Below the pieces are notes generated by a model. That model searched no databases and was not told where the DNA came from. It saw only the letters and a list, made by a program, of their open reading frames with translations. 20,108 nt of DNA, from contig CAJTVN010000052.1 of the NCBI GenBank assembly GCA_910579685.1, positions 1 through 20,108 on the forward strand, written 5' to 3'. Shown piece by piece: positions 1-7,770 of the stretch. This stretch comes from an uncultured Lachnospiraceae bacterium. Its GTDB lineage: Bacteria; Bacillota; Clostridia; Lachnospirales; Lachnospiraceae. Numbering within the stretch: the first letter of the stretch is position 1; every line of letters begins with the position of its first letter. A program made the position numbers and the translations under genes.

Positions 1-226
1 CACGTACCATTAAATCACCATCTGCCTTTGTACAAACAAAATCTGATGTATACTCTCCAACATCCAATCCATCCAGAAGAACATTACACCTGATTTCCTT
101 AACCTCCTCACTCTCCTGCAGAAGATCAGCATAAGCATACTGAATGGCATCATATGTCCTGCATACATCAGAACACTTTCCAATCATCCTCTTTTCGCAT
201 CTTCCTTTGAAATTTTTCTTCCTCAT
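1..226 (-). CDS. tnsA: TnsA-like transposase endonuclease, N-terminal part (cut by window edge)
   Basis: This reading frame starts at the ATG at 224-226 and runs off the left edge, so only the first 75 residues are visible. A GGGAGG ribosome binding site lies 11 nt upstream. The protein opens with a basic stretch (MRKKNFKGRCEKR), followed by a helix around RTYDAIQYAYADLLQ. Next is a strand-rich segment with EYTSDFVC and GDLMVR. The YTSDF aspartate followed by a strand and a charged residue fits the TnsA N-terminal nuclease fold, where a YTPDF-like aspartate is catalytic. I recognise this from memory of clostridial TnsA_N proteins, not from a search. TnsA cuts the 5' ends of Tn7-family elements and is usually the first gene inside the tns-proximal transposon end. 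The repeats at 260-394 and the nearby element boundary fit that position. Another restriction-like nuclease remains possible. Confidence 0.55.
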   Translation of the reverse strand, partial: MRKKNFKGRCEKRMIGKCSDVCRTYDAIQYAYADLLQESEEVKEIRCNVLLDGLDVGEYTSDFVCTKADGDLMVR

Positions 227-259
227 CCTTTGCAAAACCTCCCATCCGGGAACATCCTG

Positions 260-394
260 CATTTTCCCAAAAACGCTCCCAAAAATGAAATCATACCACT
301 TTTGGGGATTTGGGAAATTCATTTTTGGGGAAATGAAAAACCAGAAATCCAGCATTTACAAGGCTTCCACACCTGTTCCCATTTTCCCAAAAAC
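260..394. repeat. Cluster of CCCAAAAA-type direct and inverted repeats, candidate transposase-binding sites
   Basis: The 15-mer CATTTTCCCAAAAAC occurs identically at 260-274 and 380-394. Between them are CTCCCAAAAATGAAAT at 276-291 and inverted copies at 300-320 and 320-336. The pair 278-289 and 318-329 is a perfect 12-bp inverted repeat of CCCAAAAATGAA. The cluster lies directly upstream of the tnsA-like gene, between it and the probable element end. In Tn7-family elements the tnsA-proximal end carries several short TnsB-binding repeats that also control the tns promoter, so this assignment is an inference from position. No convincing coding frame covers the region. An ACA trinucleotide at 402-404 could be the element terminus if the 415-676 module is a separate insertion. 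Confidence 0.5.
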
Positions 395-414
395 ATCATA
401 AACAAATATCACCA

Positions 415-676
415 TGTCGTAGGGCATTGCAATTTATTCTGTATAAGGCACTTAAAAGGCACTTTCGTTTATCCACTTTACCTAGTGAAAGCATGCCCCT
501 ACTCCATGGTGATTCTTTTGCAGTACGTTCCTAAAAATCCTGTGTTTATGCGGGGGAAAGGATAGTTCGGAGAACAAAAATAAGACCCGCATCTTCTGAT
601 GCAAGGTCTTATTTTTCTATGTCGGGGGCTAGATGTGTTTGCCTTAGTACAGAATAAATTTCTGTGCCCTACGACA
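415..676. mobile_element. 262-bp module with ~38-bp terminal inverted repeats (TGTCGTAGGGCA...), MITE-like or transposon end
   Basis: The left end reads TGTCGTAGGGCA then AATTTATTCTGTA. The reverse complement of the right end reads the same two blocks, with three mismatches between them and one single-base indel before TAAGGCA. The ends are 5'-TGT and ACA-3', typical of many transposons including the Tn7 family. No transposase fits inside. The module contains a strong hairpin terminator at 576-616. No clean target duplication is visible: the left flank ends in CACCA and the right flank starts with ACAAA. The right end lies 17 bp past the ppdK stop codon. It may be an independent non-autonomous element next to the tnsA-bearing element, or part of that element's own end. 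Confidence 0.65.
576..616 (-). terminator. Rho-independent terminator, likely for ppdK, symmetrical on both strands
   Basis: A 12-bp outer stem (AAAAATAAGACC with GGTCTTATTTTT) and a 5-bp inner stem (GCATC with GATGC) enclose a TTCT loop. Both strands end in a run of five T, so it can stop transcription in either direction. It lies 78 bp beyond the ppdK stop codon and inside the inverted-repeat module. The mobile module may therefore now supply the terminator for ppdK. Confidence 0.75.
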
Positions 677-693
677 ACAAAAATCCTATGGCA

Positions 694-3312
694 TCAATTC
701 AAGATTGCCGCCTGCGCCGCTGCGAGTCTTGCAATCGGCACCCTGAACGGCGAACATGACACATAGGTCAGGCCGATCTTATGGCAGAACTCCACGGTAG
801 AAGGATCTCCGCCGTGCTCACCGCAGATACCAAGCTTGATATCCGGCCTTGTCTTTCTGCCCTTCTCCGCCGCCATCTGAACCAGCTGGCCCACGCCGTT
901 CTGATCCAGTCTTGCGAAGGGATCGGATTCATAGATCTTGCTCTTGTAGTACTCGTTAAGGAACTTACCTGCATCGTCTCTGGAGAATCCAAAGGTCATC
1001 TGCGTCAGGTCATTGGTTCCGAATGAGAAGAACTCCGCCTCCTGTGCGATCTCATCGGCCAGAAGCGCCGCTCTGGGGATCTCGATCATGGTTCCCACAT
1101 GGTATCTGATATCAGAATTCTTTTCCTTCTTCACCTGCTCCGCAGTCTCAACCACAACGTCCTTAACAAATTTGAGCTCTTTTCTCTCTCCCACCAGAGG
1201 GATCATGATCTCGGGAACGATGTCATATCCCTTCTCATTCTTCACCTCGATAGCCGCTTCCATGACAGCTCTGGTCTGCATCTTTGCAATCTCAGGATAA
1301 GTAACCGCAAGACGGCAGCCTCTGTGTCCCATCATGGGATTGAACTCATGGAGAGAATCGCAGATTTCCTGTACTTCCTCCGCAGTCATCATCATATTCA
1401 CGGCCAGATCGTCGATATCCGCCTGCTCTGTGGGAACGAACTCATGGAGCGGGGGATCCAGGAAACGGATGGTAACCGGTCTTCCCTCCATTACTTCGTA
1501 GAGACCCTTGAAATCACTCTTCTGATAAGGGATCAGATCGTTTAACGCTTTCTCCCTCTCCTGCACGGTTCTTGAAAGAATCATCTGACGAATCTTTGGA
1601 ATCCTGTCAGGTTCAAAGAACATATGCTCCGTACGGCAAAGACCGATACCCTCCGCCCCGTACTTTACGGCATTCGCCGCATCTGCAGGCGTATCCGCAT
1701 TGGTGCGTACCTTCAGCTTGCGGAAGGAATCCGCCCAAGCCATGATACGCTCGAAATTGCCGCTGATAGATGCTTCCTTTGTCTTGATGTCGCCGTCGTA
1801 TATTTTGCCGGTGGAGCCGTCCAGGGAAATGTAATCGCCCTCGTGATATACATGTCCGCCCAGACTGAACACCTTGTCTTCCTCATTGATCGCAATATCG
1901 CCGCAGCCGGATACACAGCAGGTACCCATTCCTCTTGCCACCACGGCCGCATGGCTTGTCATACCGCCTCTGACCGTGAGGATTCCCTCAGCGGCATGCA
2001 TTCCCTCAATATCCTCGGGAGAGGTTTCCAGACGAACCAGAATAACCCTCTCTCCTCCCTCATGTGCCTTCTTTGCCTCCTGCGCGGTGAAGTAAACCTT
2101 TCCTGCCGCAGCTCCGGGCGACGCGGGAAGAGCCTGTCCGATTACCGTGCCTGCCTTGAGTGCGTCTGCGTCAAAGGTAGGGTGAAGGAGCTGGTCGAGA
2201 GATTTGGCCTCGATGCGAAGCACCGCCTCCTGGGGCGTGATCTTGCCCTCGTCCACCAGATCGCACGCAATCTGCAAAGCCGCAGGAGCGGTTCTCTTGC
2301 CGTTTCTCGTCTGCAGGAAGAACAGTCTGCCGTTCTCGATGGTAAACTCCATATCCTGCATGTCTCTGTAGTGGTCTTCCAGCTTGTTTGCAATCTCCAT
2401 AAACTTCTGATAGCATTCTGGAAGATCCTGCTCCAGTCTGGTGATCGGCTGAGGGGTACGGATACCGGCAACCACGTCCTCTCCCTGTGCGTTGATCAGA
2501 TATTCACCGTAGATGCCCTTTTCGCCAGTGGAGGGATTTCTGGTAAAGGCAACGCCTGTTCCGGAAGTATTTCCCATGTTTCCAAATACCATGGCCTGCA
2601 CGTTCACTGCGGTTCCCCAGTCTCCGGGTATATCATTCATTCTTCTGTAAACAATCGCTCTCTCATTGTCCCAGGAACGGAACACCGCCTTAACGGCCTC
2701 CATCAGCTGCACCCTGGGATCCTGTGGGAAATCTTCTCCCATTTTATCTTTGTAAACTGCCTTGAAGCGGACGATCACTTCCTTCAGATCATCAGCAGTT
2801 AAGTCTGTGTCGAACTTCACGCCCTTGCTTTCCTTGATCTCGTCCAGGATCCTCTCGAAGAACGACTTAGGGATCTCCATGACAACATCCGAGAACATCT
2901 GGATGAAACGGCGGTAAGAATCATATGCAAATCTGGGGTTTCCTGTCTTCGCCGCAAAACCTTCTACTGCCACATCCGTAAGTCCGAGATTCAGGATCGT
3001 GTCCATCATTCCCGGCATAGAGGCTCTCGCACCGGAACGAACCGATACAAGCAGAGGATTCTCCGTGTCTCCGAATTTCTTTCCCTGTTTCTCTTCCAGA
3101 ACGCCAAGTGCCGTGAAGATCTGCTCTCTGATCTCGTCTGAAATCTGTTTTCCGCTCGCATAATAATCCGTACATGCTTCTGTAGTGACCGTGAACCCTT
3201 GAGGAATCGGCAGACCAAGATTGGTCATTTCCGCAAGATTTGCACCTTTTCCTCCAAGAAGGTTACGCATATCCGCATTCCCTTCCTCAAAAGAATAAAC
3301 CCATTTTGCCAT
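694..3312 (-). CDS. ppdK: Pyruvate, phosphate dikinase
   Basis: This cytoplasmic enzyme interconverts pyruvate, ATP and phosphate with phosphoenolpyruvate, AMP and pyrophosphate. Anaerobic clostridia use it in glycolysis and in PEP synthesis. The 872-residue length matches the clostridial enzyme. The N-terminal ATP-grasp domain starts with GGKGANLAEM. The swivelling phosphohistidine domain carries GGMTSHAAVVARGMG, with the phosphorylated histidine at residue 454. The C-terminal PEP/pyruvate barrel ends with GICGEHGGD, whose catalytic cysteine is residue 830. The ATG is preceded by AAGGGAGAG at suitable spacing. The gene has its own extended -10 promoter and appears to be monocistronic. Its stop codon lies 17 bp from the end of the inverted-repeat module and downstream of it lies the tnsA-like gene, which is the arrangement seen for Tn7 beside glmS. 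The coding sequence itself looks intact. Confidence 0.97.
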   Translation of the reverse strand: MAKWVYSFEEGNADMRNLLGGKGANLAEMTNLGLPIPQGFTVTTEACTDYYASGKQISDEIREQIFTALGVLEEKQGKKFGDTENPLLVSVRSGARASMPGMMDTILNLGLTDVAVEGFAAKTGNPRFAYDSYRRFIQMFSDVVMEIPKSFFERILDEIKESKGVKFDTDLTADDLKEVIVRFKAVYKDKMGEDFPQDPRVQLMEAVKAVFRSWDNERAIVYRRMNDIPGDWGTAVNVQAMVFGNMGNTSGTGVAFTRNPSTGEKGIYGEYLINAQGEDVVAGIRTPQPITRLEQDLPECYQKFMEIANKLEDHYRDMQDMEFTIENGRLFFLQTRNGKRTAPAALQIACDLVDEGKITPQEAVLRIEAKSLDQLLHPTFDADALKAGTVIGQALPASPGAAAGKVYFTAQEAKKAHEGGERVILVRLETSPEDIEGMHAAEGILTVRGGMTSHAAVVARGMGTCCVSGCGDIAINEEDKVFSLGGHVYHEGDYISLDGSTGKIYDGDIKTKEASISGNFERIMAWADSFRKLKVRTNADTPADAANAVKYGAEGIGLCRTEHMFFEPDRIPKIRQMILSRTVQEREKALNDLIPYQKSDFKGLYEVMEGRPVTIRFLDPPLHEFVPTEQADIDDLAVNMMMTAEEVQEICDSLHEFNPMMGHRGCRLAVTYPEIAKMQTRAVMEAAIEVKNEKGYDIVPEIMIPLVGERKELKFVKDVVVETAEQVKKEKNSDIRYHVGTMIEIPRAALLADEIAQEAEFFSFGTNDLTQMTFGFSRDDAGKFLNEYYKSKIYESDPFARLDQNGVGQLVQMAAEKGRKTRPDIKLGICGEHGGDPSTVEFCHKIGLTYVSCSPFRVPIARLAAAQAAILN

Positions 3313-3438
3313 CGTATCTCTCCCTTAAACATTATTTACAGGATATTACAAGCCTACTACGCCATGAGCGCTGCTGATCATGGCATATAAACCAAGGGGT
3401 CATTACTTCATATCCTGCATTTACATATCACTTTATGC

Positions 3439-3447
3439 ATTATACCA
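3439..3447 (-). promoter_or_regulatory. Extended -10 promoter of ppdK
   Basis: On the minus strand the sequence reads TGGTATAAT, a perfect -10 hexamer with the extended TGN motif. It lies 126 bp upstream of the ppdK ATG. No good -35 hexamer is seen at 17 bp, as expected for an extended -10 promoter. The assignment rests on motif and position only. Confidence 0.5.
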
Positions 3448-3506
3448 TATTCTGTCAGTGTTTGCATCCCTTTTTATGCTAAAATTCACAAATTCATGAA
3501 GAAATT

Positions 3507-3595
3507 GGTTACTATTCACGGCATGGAAGCCGCTCATAGTAACATTCGGGGCGATATTCCAACTTTTGCTGCGCAAAAACCGCCCCTCACATCCG
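3507..3595. repeat. Two adjacent hairpins between the phosphodiesterase gene and ppdK
   Basis: The first hairpin pairs GTTACTAT with ATAGTAAC (about 3510-3543) and has an inner CGGC/GCCG stem. The second pairs GGGGCG with CGCCCC (about 3548-3594) and has an inner TTTTGC/GCAAAA stem. Both lie in the non-coding stretch 3313-3640, downstream of the phosphodiesterase gene. Neither has a good T-run, so they are only weak terminator candidates. They may be structured intergenic repeats. Confidence 0.4.
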
Positions 3596-3640
3596 AATCA
3601 TTTTCTCACGGAATGCGCAGCCGCACGAATGGGATCTTTT

Positions 3641-4519
3641 TTACATCTGCGGGGTAAAGGAATCAAAAATAAAAAGATCAAACTTGTCCACCGCCTGCGC
3701 AAGCTCACTGCTGCTTCGAATCGTCCAGGCCACCGCCAGATTGTGATAGAGTTTCCTGCAAAGGCGTCTGGAAAGGCACTTTTCATACTTGTGGTTATAA
3801 GCCACGAAATCAGGCTTTGTCATCCAGTTCAGCAGCAAATTCTGAAGCAGCACATAGATAAAGCCTTTGAATTCCCCGGACTTGAGAAAACCGTCCGAGA
3901 GCTGGCCCCTAAGAACGTCATTATGGTATCTGCGGTACCAGGCAAGAACCAGGGGATTAAAAGATTCGATACAATACAGCCCCTTATATTCCCGAAGCAT
4001 CCTGTCCACCGCCGGACACAGGCTAAGATCCATCCATTCCACCTTAAGCTCCACGATAAGCGGCACCTTTCCGTTTACCGCCTCCAGAACCTCCTCCAGC
4101 TTCGGGATCTTTTCCCCGCTTTCGAACAGGTTAAATTCCCGCAGCTCCTCATACGTGTGCTCGCAGACCTTCCCCTCTCTCCCGCATACTCTCTCAAGGG
4201 TAAAGTCATGAAAGACCACGGGAATATTGTCCTTTGTCAGCTGCACGTCCATCTCAATCCCATAGCCTGCCTTCACCGCCTTTTTGAAAGCGGGAAGGGA
4301 ATTCTCCGGCGCTCCCGTGCCGTTGTCATGAAGCCCTCTGTGCGCATAATATATGCCCCGGAAGGGCTCCCATCCTTTCTGTCTCCCAAGCCTCGGCTTA
4401 ATGGCCAGCAGATAGAGAACCGCCGCCGCTGCCGCCGCAATTAATATCACGTACATTACCGTCATTTTCCAACCACGTTCCTTTCTTTTGCCTTCTGATG
4501 CCTGCGAATTGTTTCGCAC
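3641..4519 (-). CDS. Glycerophosphodiester phosphodiesterase with an N-terminal membrane anchor
   Basis: GDPD enzymes hydrolyse glycerophosphodiesters, such as deacylated phospholipids, to glycerol 3-phosphate and an alcohol. The metal and acid-base residues are visible in family order: H60 in the AHRGLHD motif, E72 in PENS, E89 and D91 in GIEMDVQLT, H104 in VVFHD, and E157 in VELK. One membrane segment (about residues 20-40, alanine and leucine rich) precedes the catalytic domain. I take the GTG at 4517-4519 as start because AAGGA lies at good spacing. An in-frame ATG at 4463-4465 is the alternative and would remove 18 basic residues. The basic residues on both sides of the membrane segment leave the topology uncertain. 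The gene follows the MFS transporter by 37 nt, so the two are probably co-transcribed and functionally linked. Confidence 0.85.
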   Translation of the reverse strand: MRNNSQASEGKRKERGWKMTVMYVILIAAAAAAVLYLLAIKPRLGRQKGWEPFRGIYYAHRGLHDNGTGAPENSLPAFKKAVKAGYGIEMDVQLTKDNIPVVFHDFTLERVCGREGKVCEHTYEELREFNLFESGEKIPKLEEVLEAVNGKVPLIVELKVEWMDLSLCPAVDRMLREYKGLYCIESFNPLVLAWYRRYHNDVLRGQLSDGFLKSGEFKGFIYVLLQNLLLNWMTKPDFVAYNHKYEKCLSRRLCRKLYHNLAVAWTIRSSSELAQAVDKFDLFIFDSFTPQM

Positions 4520-4556
4520 TCCATGTCCTTAATCCTTTCGCCCCGGCATCCTCATT

Positions 4557-5891
4557 TTAATCATCCACGTCAAAATTTTCAAGTATGCTCTTCTTTTTGT
4601 CCGGCCGCACATCTCCATGGCGCACCTGTGTCATGGTCGCAAAGGCCAGTGCGGAAAAGACAAACGCATAGGGAAACAGCGTCCGGTAGGAAACGTTTTC
4701 CAGAAGGAACCCCGAGAGCACCGGCGTGAAAATCTGGGCCGTCATGGAAAAGGTGTAATAGGTTCCCGTGAATTTCCCGATATCGCGGCCCTTGCTCATC
4801 TCCACGATCATGGGATAAGAGTTCACATTGATGGCCGCCCATCCGATTCCTATGGCGGCAAAGGCGATGTTAATTGCCGGGTGATAGGCATTCACGAGAA
4901 TCGCCGCAAAATAGCAGACGCTCATCAGCACAATGCCTCCAAGAATCGTCTTCTTGCGCCCGATCCTGCTCGCTATATTTCCAATGGGAATATAACTGAC
5001 AATGGCTGCCACCGTCGCTACCATAAGGCAGTCGGCAAAGCCGCCGCCCTCCAGGTTCCACACCACTTTCGTATAACGGGAAAAGGCGGTGGTCACCGCA
5101 TTGTAGGCCGTAAACCACAGAAAAATGGATGCCAGCAAAAACGCCATGCTGCGCTTTACCTCCCCTGGCATAGATGTCCGCCCCTGGGATTCACTGTATT
5201 TTTCTTCGTCAAAAGCCGCCTTGCTTTCCCCGGGATCCTGTGCCGCCGCAGATTCCGGATCCCCATAAGCCTTTACCTGTGCCTCCACCAGCGCCTTTAC
5301 CTTCTTTTCCCTGATGGTAAGCGCAAGAATTCCCACCGTGACCACCATGAGGGCGGCAACGCTGGCAAACAGAGGAAGATAATCCGGATGCTCCCCCTTT
5401 CCCACAAGGAGCTTGATCATGAGCAGCGTATACACGCCGCCCACGGCTCCCATCAGATTAATGATGGCGTTTCCCTTGCTCCGCAGCCTGTTGGGCGTCA
5501 GATCCGGCATCAGCGCAACGGCCGGGGAGCGGTACAGTCCCATTGCAATCAGAAGCGCAAACAAAGAGACGATAAAGAACACGATATTTGCGCTTTTGTC
5601 CGCTGAGGGAAGAAGCATGTGAAAGAAAACTGCCAGCAGCGTTCCTCCCACGATAAAAGGCATTCTTTTTCCCATGGGCGTATCCACTTTATCGGACAGG
5701 CTTCCGAAAATGGGTAGCAGAAACAGCGCAAGCACATTGTCCGCCGCCATGATAAACCCGGTCACGGTCTCCCCCAGCCCGAAGGTGCCCTGCAGCATCA
5801 GCGGTATGATGTTATCATACATCTGCCAGAAAGCGCTGATGGACAAAAAGGCAAGGCCGATCAAAAAAGTTCTTCTGTAATTCAGTTTCAT
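4557..5891 (-). CDS. MFS transporter, SLC45/GPH-like sugar transporter type
   Basis: This 444-residue polytopic inner-membrane protein has about 12 hydrophobic segments. They are split into two halves by a hydrophilic loop at roughly residues 195-245. The N-terminal half contains SAFWQMYDNIIPLML and SLSDKVDTPMGKRMPFI, a version of the MFS loop 2-3 motif. LTPNRLRSKGNAIINLMGA is typical of the SLC45-like sugar:cation transporters common in Lachnospiraceae. The second half repeats the loop motif as ASRIGRKKTILGG. A GGAAGGGGA ribosome binding site precedes the ATG. The gene is the first of a two-gene unit with the glycerophosphodiester phosphodiesterase, so the substrate could be a sugar or a polar phosphodiester. 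Sequence alone does not decide this. Confidence 0.85.
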   Translation of the reverse strand: MKLNYRRTFLIGLAFLSISAFWQMYDNIIPLMLQGTFGLGETVTGFIMAADNVLALFLLPIFGSLSDKVDTPMGKRMPFIVGGTLLAVFFHMLLPSADKSANIVFFIVSLFALLIAMGLYRSPAVALMPDLTPNRLRSKGNAIINLMGAVGGVYTLLMIKLLVGKGEHPDYLPLFASVAALMVVTVGILALTIREKKVKALVEAQVKAYGDPESAAAQDPGESKAAFDEEKYSESQGRTSMPGEVKRSMAFLLASIFLWFTAYNAVTTAFSRYTKVVWNLEGGGFADCLMVATVAAIVSYIPIGNIASRIGRKKTILGGIVLMSVCYFAAILVNAYHPAINIAFAAIGIGWAAINVNSYPMIVEMSKGRDIGKFTGTYYTFSMTAQIFTPVLSGFLLENVSYRTLFPYAFVFSALAFATMTQVRHGDVRPDKKKSILENFDVDD

Positions 5892-5989
5892 AGGATTCCC
5901 CTTCCTCTATAATTAAGCCCTCAGATTTATGATACAAGCCTATTTTATCATTGAATCCCGGATACTGCCATCACAAAATCATTCTAACC

Positions 5990-6017
5990 TTGAAAAACTG
6001 CGGCTTTTATGTATAAT
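5990..6017 (+). promoter_or_regulatory. Sigma-A type promoter of the ABC-F gene
   Basis: A TTGAAA -35 hexamer (5990-5995) and a TATAAT -10 hexamer (6012-6017) are separated by 16 bp. They lie 49 bp upstream of the chosen ABC-F start. The same 157-bp gap must also carry the divergent MFS promoter, for which I see only weak candidates. Confidence 0.65.
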
Positions 6018-6066
6018 GGAATAGATAGCCAAAAACCACCTATAATAAATGACAGAGGATTTAAGA

Positions 6067-7710
6067 ATGATCAGTGCAAATAATGTAACATACCGCGTAG
6101 GCAAAAAAGCCTTATTTGAAGATGTAAATATCAAATTCACCGAGGGAAACTGCTATGGGATCATCGGTGCAAACGGCGCAGGAAAATCCACCTTCCTGAA
6201 AATCCTTTCCGGACAGCTCGATACCACAAGCGGCGATATCGTCATGACGCCGGGCCAGCGTCTGTCCGTCCTGGAACAGGATCATTTCAAATACGACGAA
6301 TATCCCGTTATGGATGTGGTCATCCAGGGAAACAAACGTCTCTACGACATTATGAAGGAAAAGGAGGCCATCTACGCCAAGGAAGATTTCAGTGACGAGG
6401 ACGGCATCCGGGCCAGCGAGCTGGAGGCGGAATTTGCGGAGATGGACGGCTGGGAAGCGGAATCAAACGCCGCCACCCTCTTAAACGGCCTCGGCATTGA
6501 CACCGAATACCACTATTCCATTATGAAAGACTTGAACGGTAACGAGAAGGTAAAAGTCCTGCTTGCAAAGGCTCTCTTCGGCAATCCGGATATCCTTCTT
6601 CTGGACGAGCCCACCAACCATCTGGATCTGGACGCCATCGCATGGCTCGAGGAATTCCTGATCAACTTTGAAAACACGGTGATCGTGGTCTCCCATGACC
6701 GTTACTTTTTGAACAAGGTGTGCACGCACACGGCGGATATCGATTACGGAAAGATTCAGCTCTATGCCGGAAACTATGATTTCTGGTACGAATCCAGCCA
6801 GCTTCTGATCCGACAGATGAAGGAAGCCAACAAGAAAAAGGAGGAAAAGATCCGGGAGCTTCAGGAATTCATCTCCCGCTTCTCCGCCAACGCTTCCAAA
6901 TCCAAGCAGGCAACCAGCCGTAAGCGCGCCCTTGAAAAGATTGAGCTGGACGAGATCAAACCCTCCAGCCGCAAGTACCCCTATATTGATTTCCGCCCGG
7001 ACCGCGAGATCGGCAACGAGGTTCTCACCGTGGAAGGAATCTCCAAGACAATTAACGGCGAAAAAGTTCTCGACAAGATCTCCTTTATCGCAGGACACGA
7101 GGATAAGATCGCTTTTGTCGGCGGCAATGAGCTGGCAAAAACCACCCTGTTCAAGATCCTCACGGGCGAGATGGAGCCGGATGAGGGAACCTATAAATGG
7201 GGTGTCACCACCTCCCAGGCGTATTTCCCCAAGGACAGCACCGAGGAATTCGACAACGACCTTACGATTGCCGACTGGCTTGCCGGCTATTCTCCCGTCA
7301 AGGACGTCACCTATGTGCGGGGCTTCCTTGGAAGAATGCTCTTTGCCGGCGAGGACGGCGTCAAAAAGGTTAAAATCCTCTCCGGAGGGGAAAAGGTGAG
7401 ATGCCTTCTCTCCAAAATGATGATCAGCGGCGCCAACTGCCTGATCCTGGACGAACCCACCAACCATTTGGACATGGAGTCCATCACCGCCCTGAACAAC
7501 GGGCTGATCAAGTTTCCCGGCGTGGCCCTGTTCTCCTGCCACGACCACCAGTTCGTGCAGACCACGGCCAACCGGATCATGGAAATTCTGCCGGACGGCA
7601 CATTGGTTGACAAGATCACAACCTACGATGAATATCTTGCCAGTGATGAGATGGCAAGGAAACGCACGGTTTATACCAAACAGGATAACGGGGACGAGGA
7701 CGACAATTAA
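6067..7710 (+). CDS. ABC-F family ATPase, YbiT-like
   Basis: This is a soluble protein with two ABC domains and no membrane segment. ABC-F proteins bind the ribosomal E site and modulate translation or confer antibiotic protection. Domain 1 has Walker A GANGAGKS (residues 34-41) and ILLLDEPTNHLD (around residue 177). Its signature is degenerate, with NGNEK in place of LSGGE. A charged linker (KEANKKKEEKIRELQ) follows. Domain 2 has the unusual Walker A form GGNELAKTT (about 352-360), an intact LSGGEK and a second LILDEPTNHLD. The NELAKTT form is, as I recall, characteristic of the clostridial YbiT-like branch and is not damage here. I start the gene at 6067 because AGAGGA lies at good spacing; the in-frame ATG at 6049 has no ribosome binding site. 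The resulting 547 residues are normal for the family. A specific drug resistance role cannot be claimed. Confidence 0.92.
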   Translation: MISANNVTYRVGKKALFEDVNIKFTEGNCYGIIGANGAGKSTFLKILSGQLDTTSGDIVMTPGQRLSVLEQDHFKYDEYPVMDVVIQGNKRLYDIMKEKEAIYAKEDFSDEDGIRASELEAEFAEMDGWEAESNAATLLNGLGIDTEYHYSIMKDLNGNEKVKVLLAKALFGNPDILLLDEPTNHLDLDAIAWLEEFLINFENTVIVVSHDRYFLNKVCTHTADIDYGKIQLYAGNYDFWYESSQLLIRQMKEANKKKEEKIRELQEFISRFSANASKSKQATSRKRALEKIELDEIKPSSRKYPYIDFRPDREIGNEVLTVEGISKTINGEKVLDKISFIAGHEDKIAFVGGNELAKTTLFKILTGEMEPDEGTYKWGVTTSQAYFPKDSTEEFDNDLTIADWLAGYSPVKDVTYVRGFLGRMLFAGEDGVKKVKILSGGEKVRCLLSKMMISGANCLILDEPTNHLDMESITALNNGLIKFPGVALFSCHDHQFVQTTANRIMEILPDGTLVDKITTYDEYLASDEMARKRTVYTKQDNGDEDDN

Positions 7711-7713
7711 AAA

Positions 7714-7750
7714 GCGGGGGATTCGCAAACGTTGCGGATCCCTCTTTCTC
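7714..7750 (+). terminator. Hairpin terminator after the ABC-F gene
   Basis: The stem GGGGGATtCGCAA pairs with TTGCGgATCCCTC around an ACG loop, four bases past the stop codon. It is followed by a mixed TCTTTCTC tract rather than a pure T-run, so its strength is uncertain. Confidence 0.6.
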
Positions 7751-7770
7751 ATAGCCTGTATTTTCATAAA

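Noticed and set aside
260..394. Possible CRISPR array
   Set aside because: Repeats are only 12-15 bp, occur in both orientations and have irregular spacing, which fits transposase sites better.
144..565. Overlapping small plus-strand open frames near the left edge
   Set aside because: They cross the tnsA start, the repeat cluster and the inverted-repeat end, lack binding sites and show no protein-like pattern.
1624..2802. Long open frame (392 codons) antisense to ppdK
   Set aside because: It is a shadow of a highly conserved enzyme with biased codon use. No ribosome binding site or recognisable domain was seen.
7120..7150. Degenerate second Walker A (GGNELAKTT) in the ABC-F protein as an inactivating mutation
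   Set aside because: As I recall, this form is shared across the clostridial YbiT-like branch, and the second signature and Walker B are intact.
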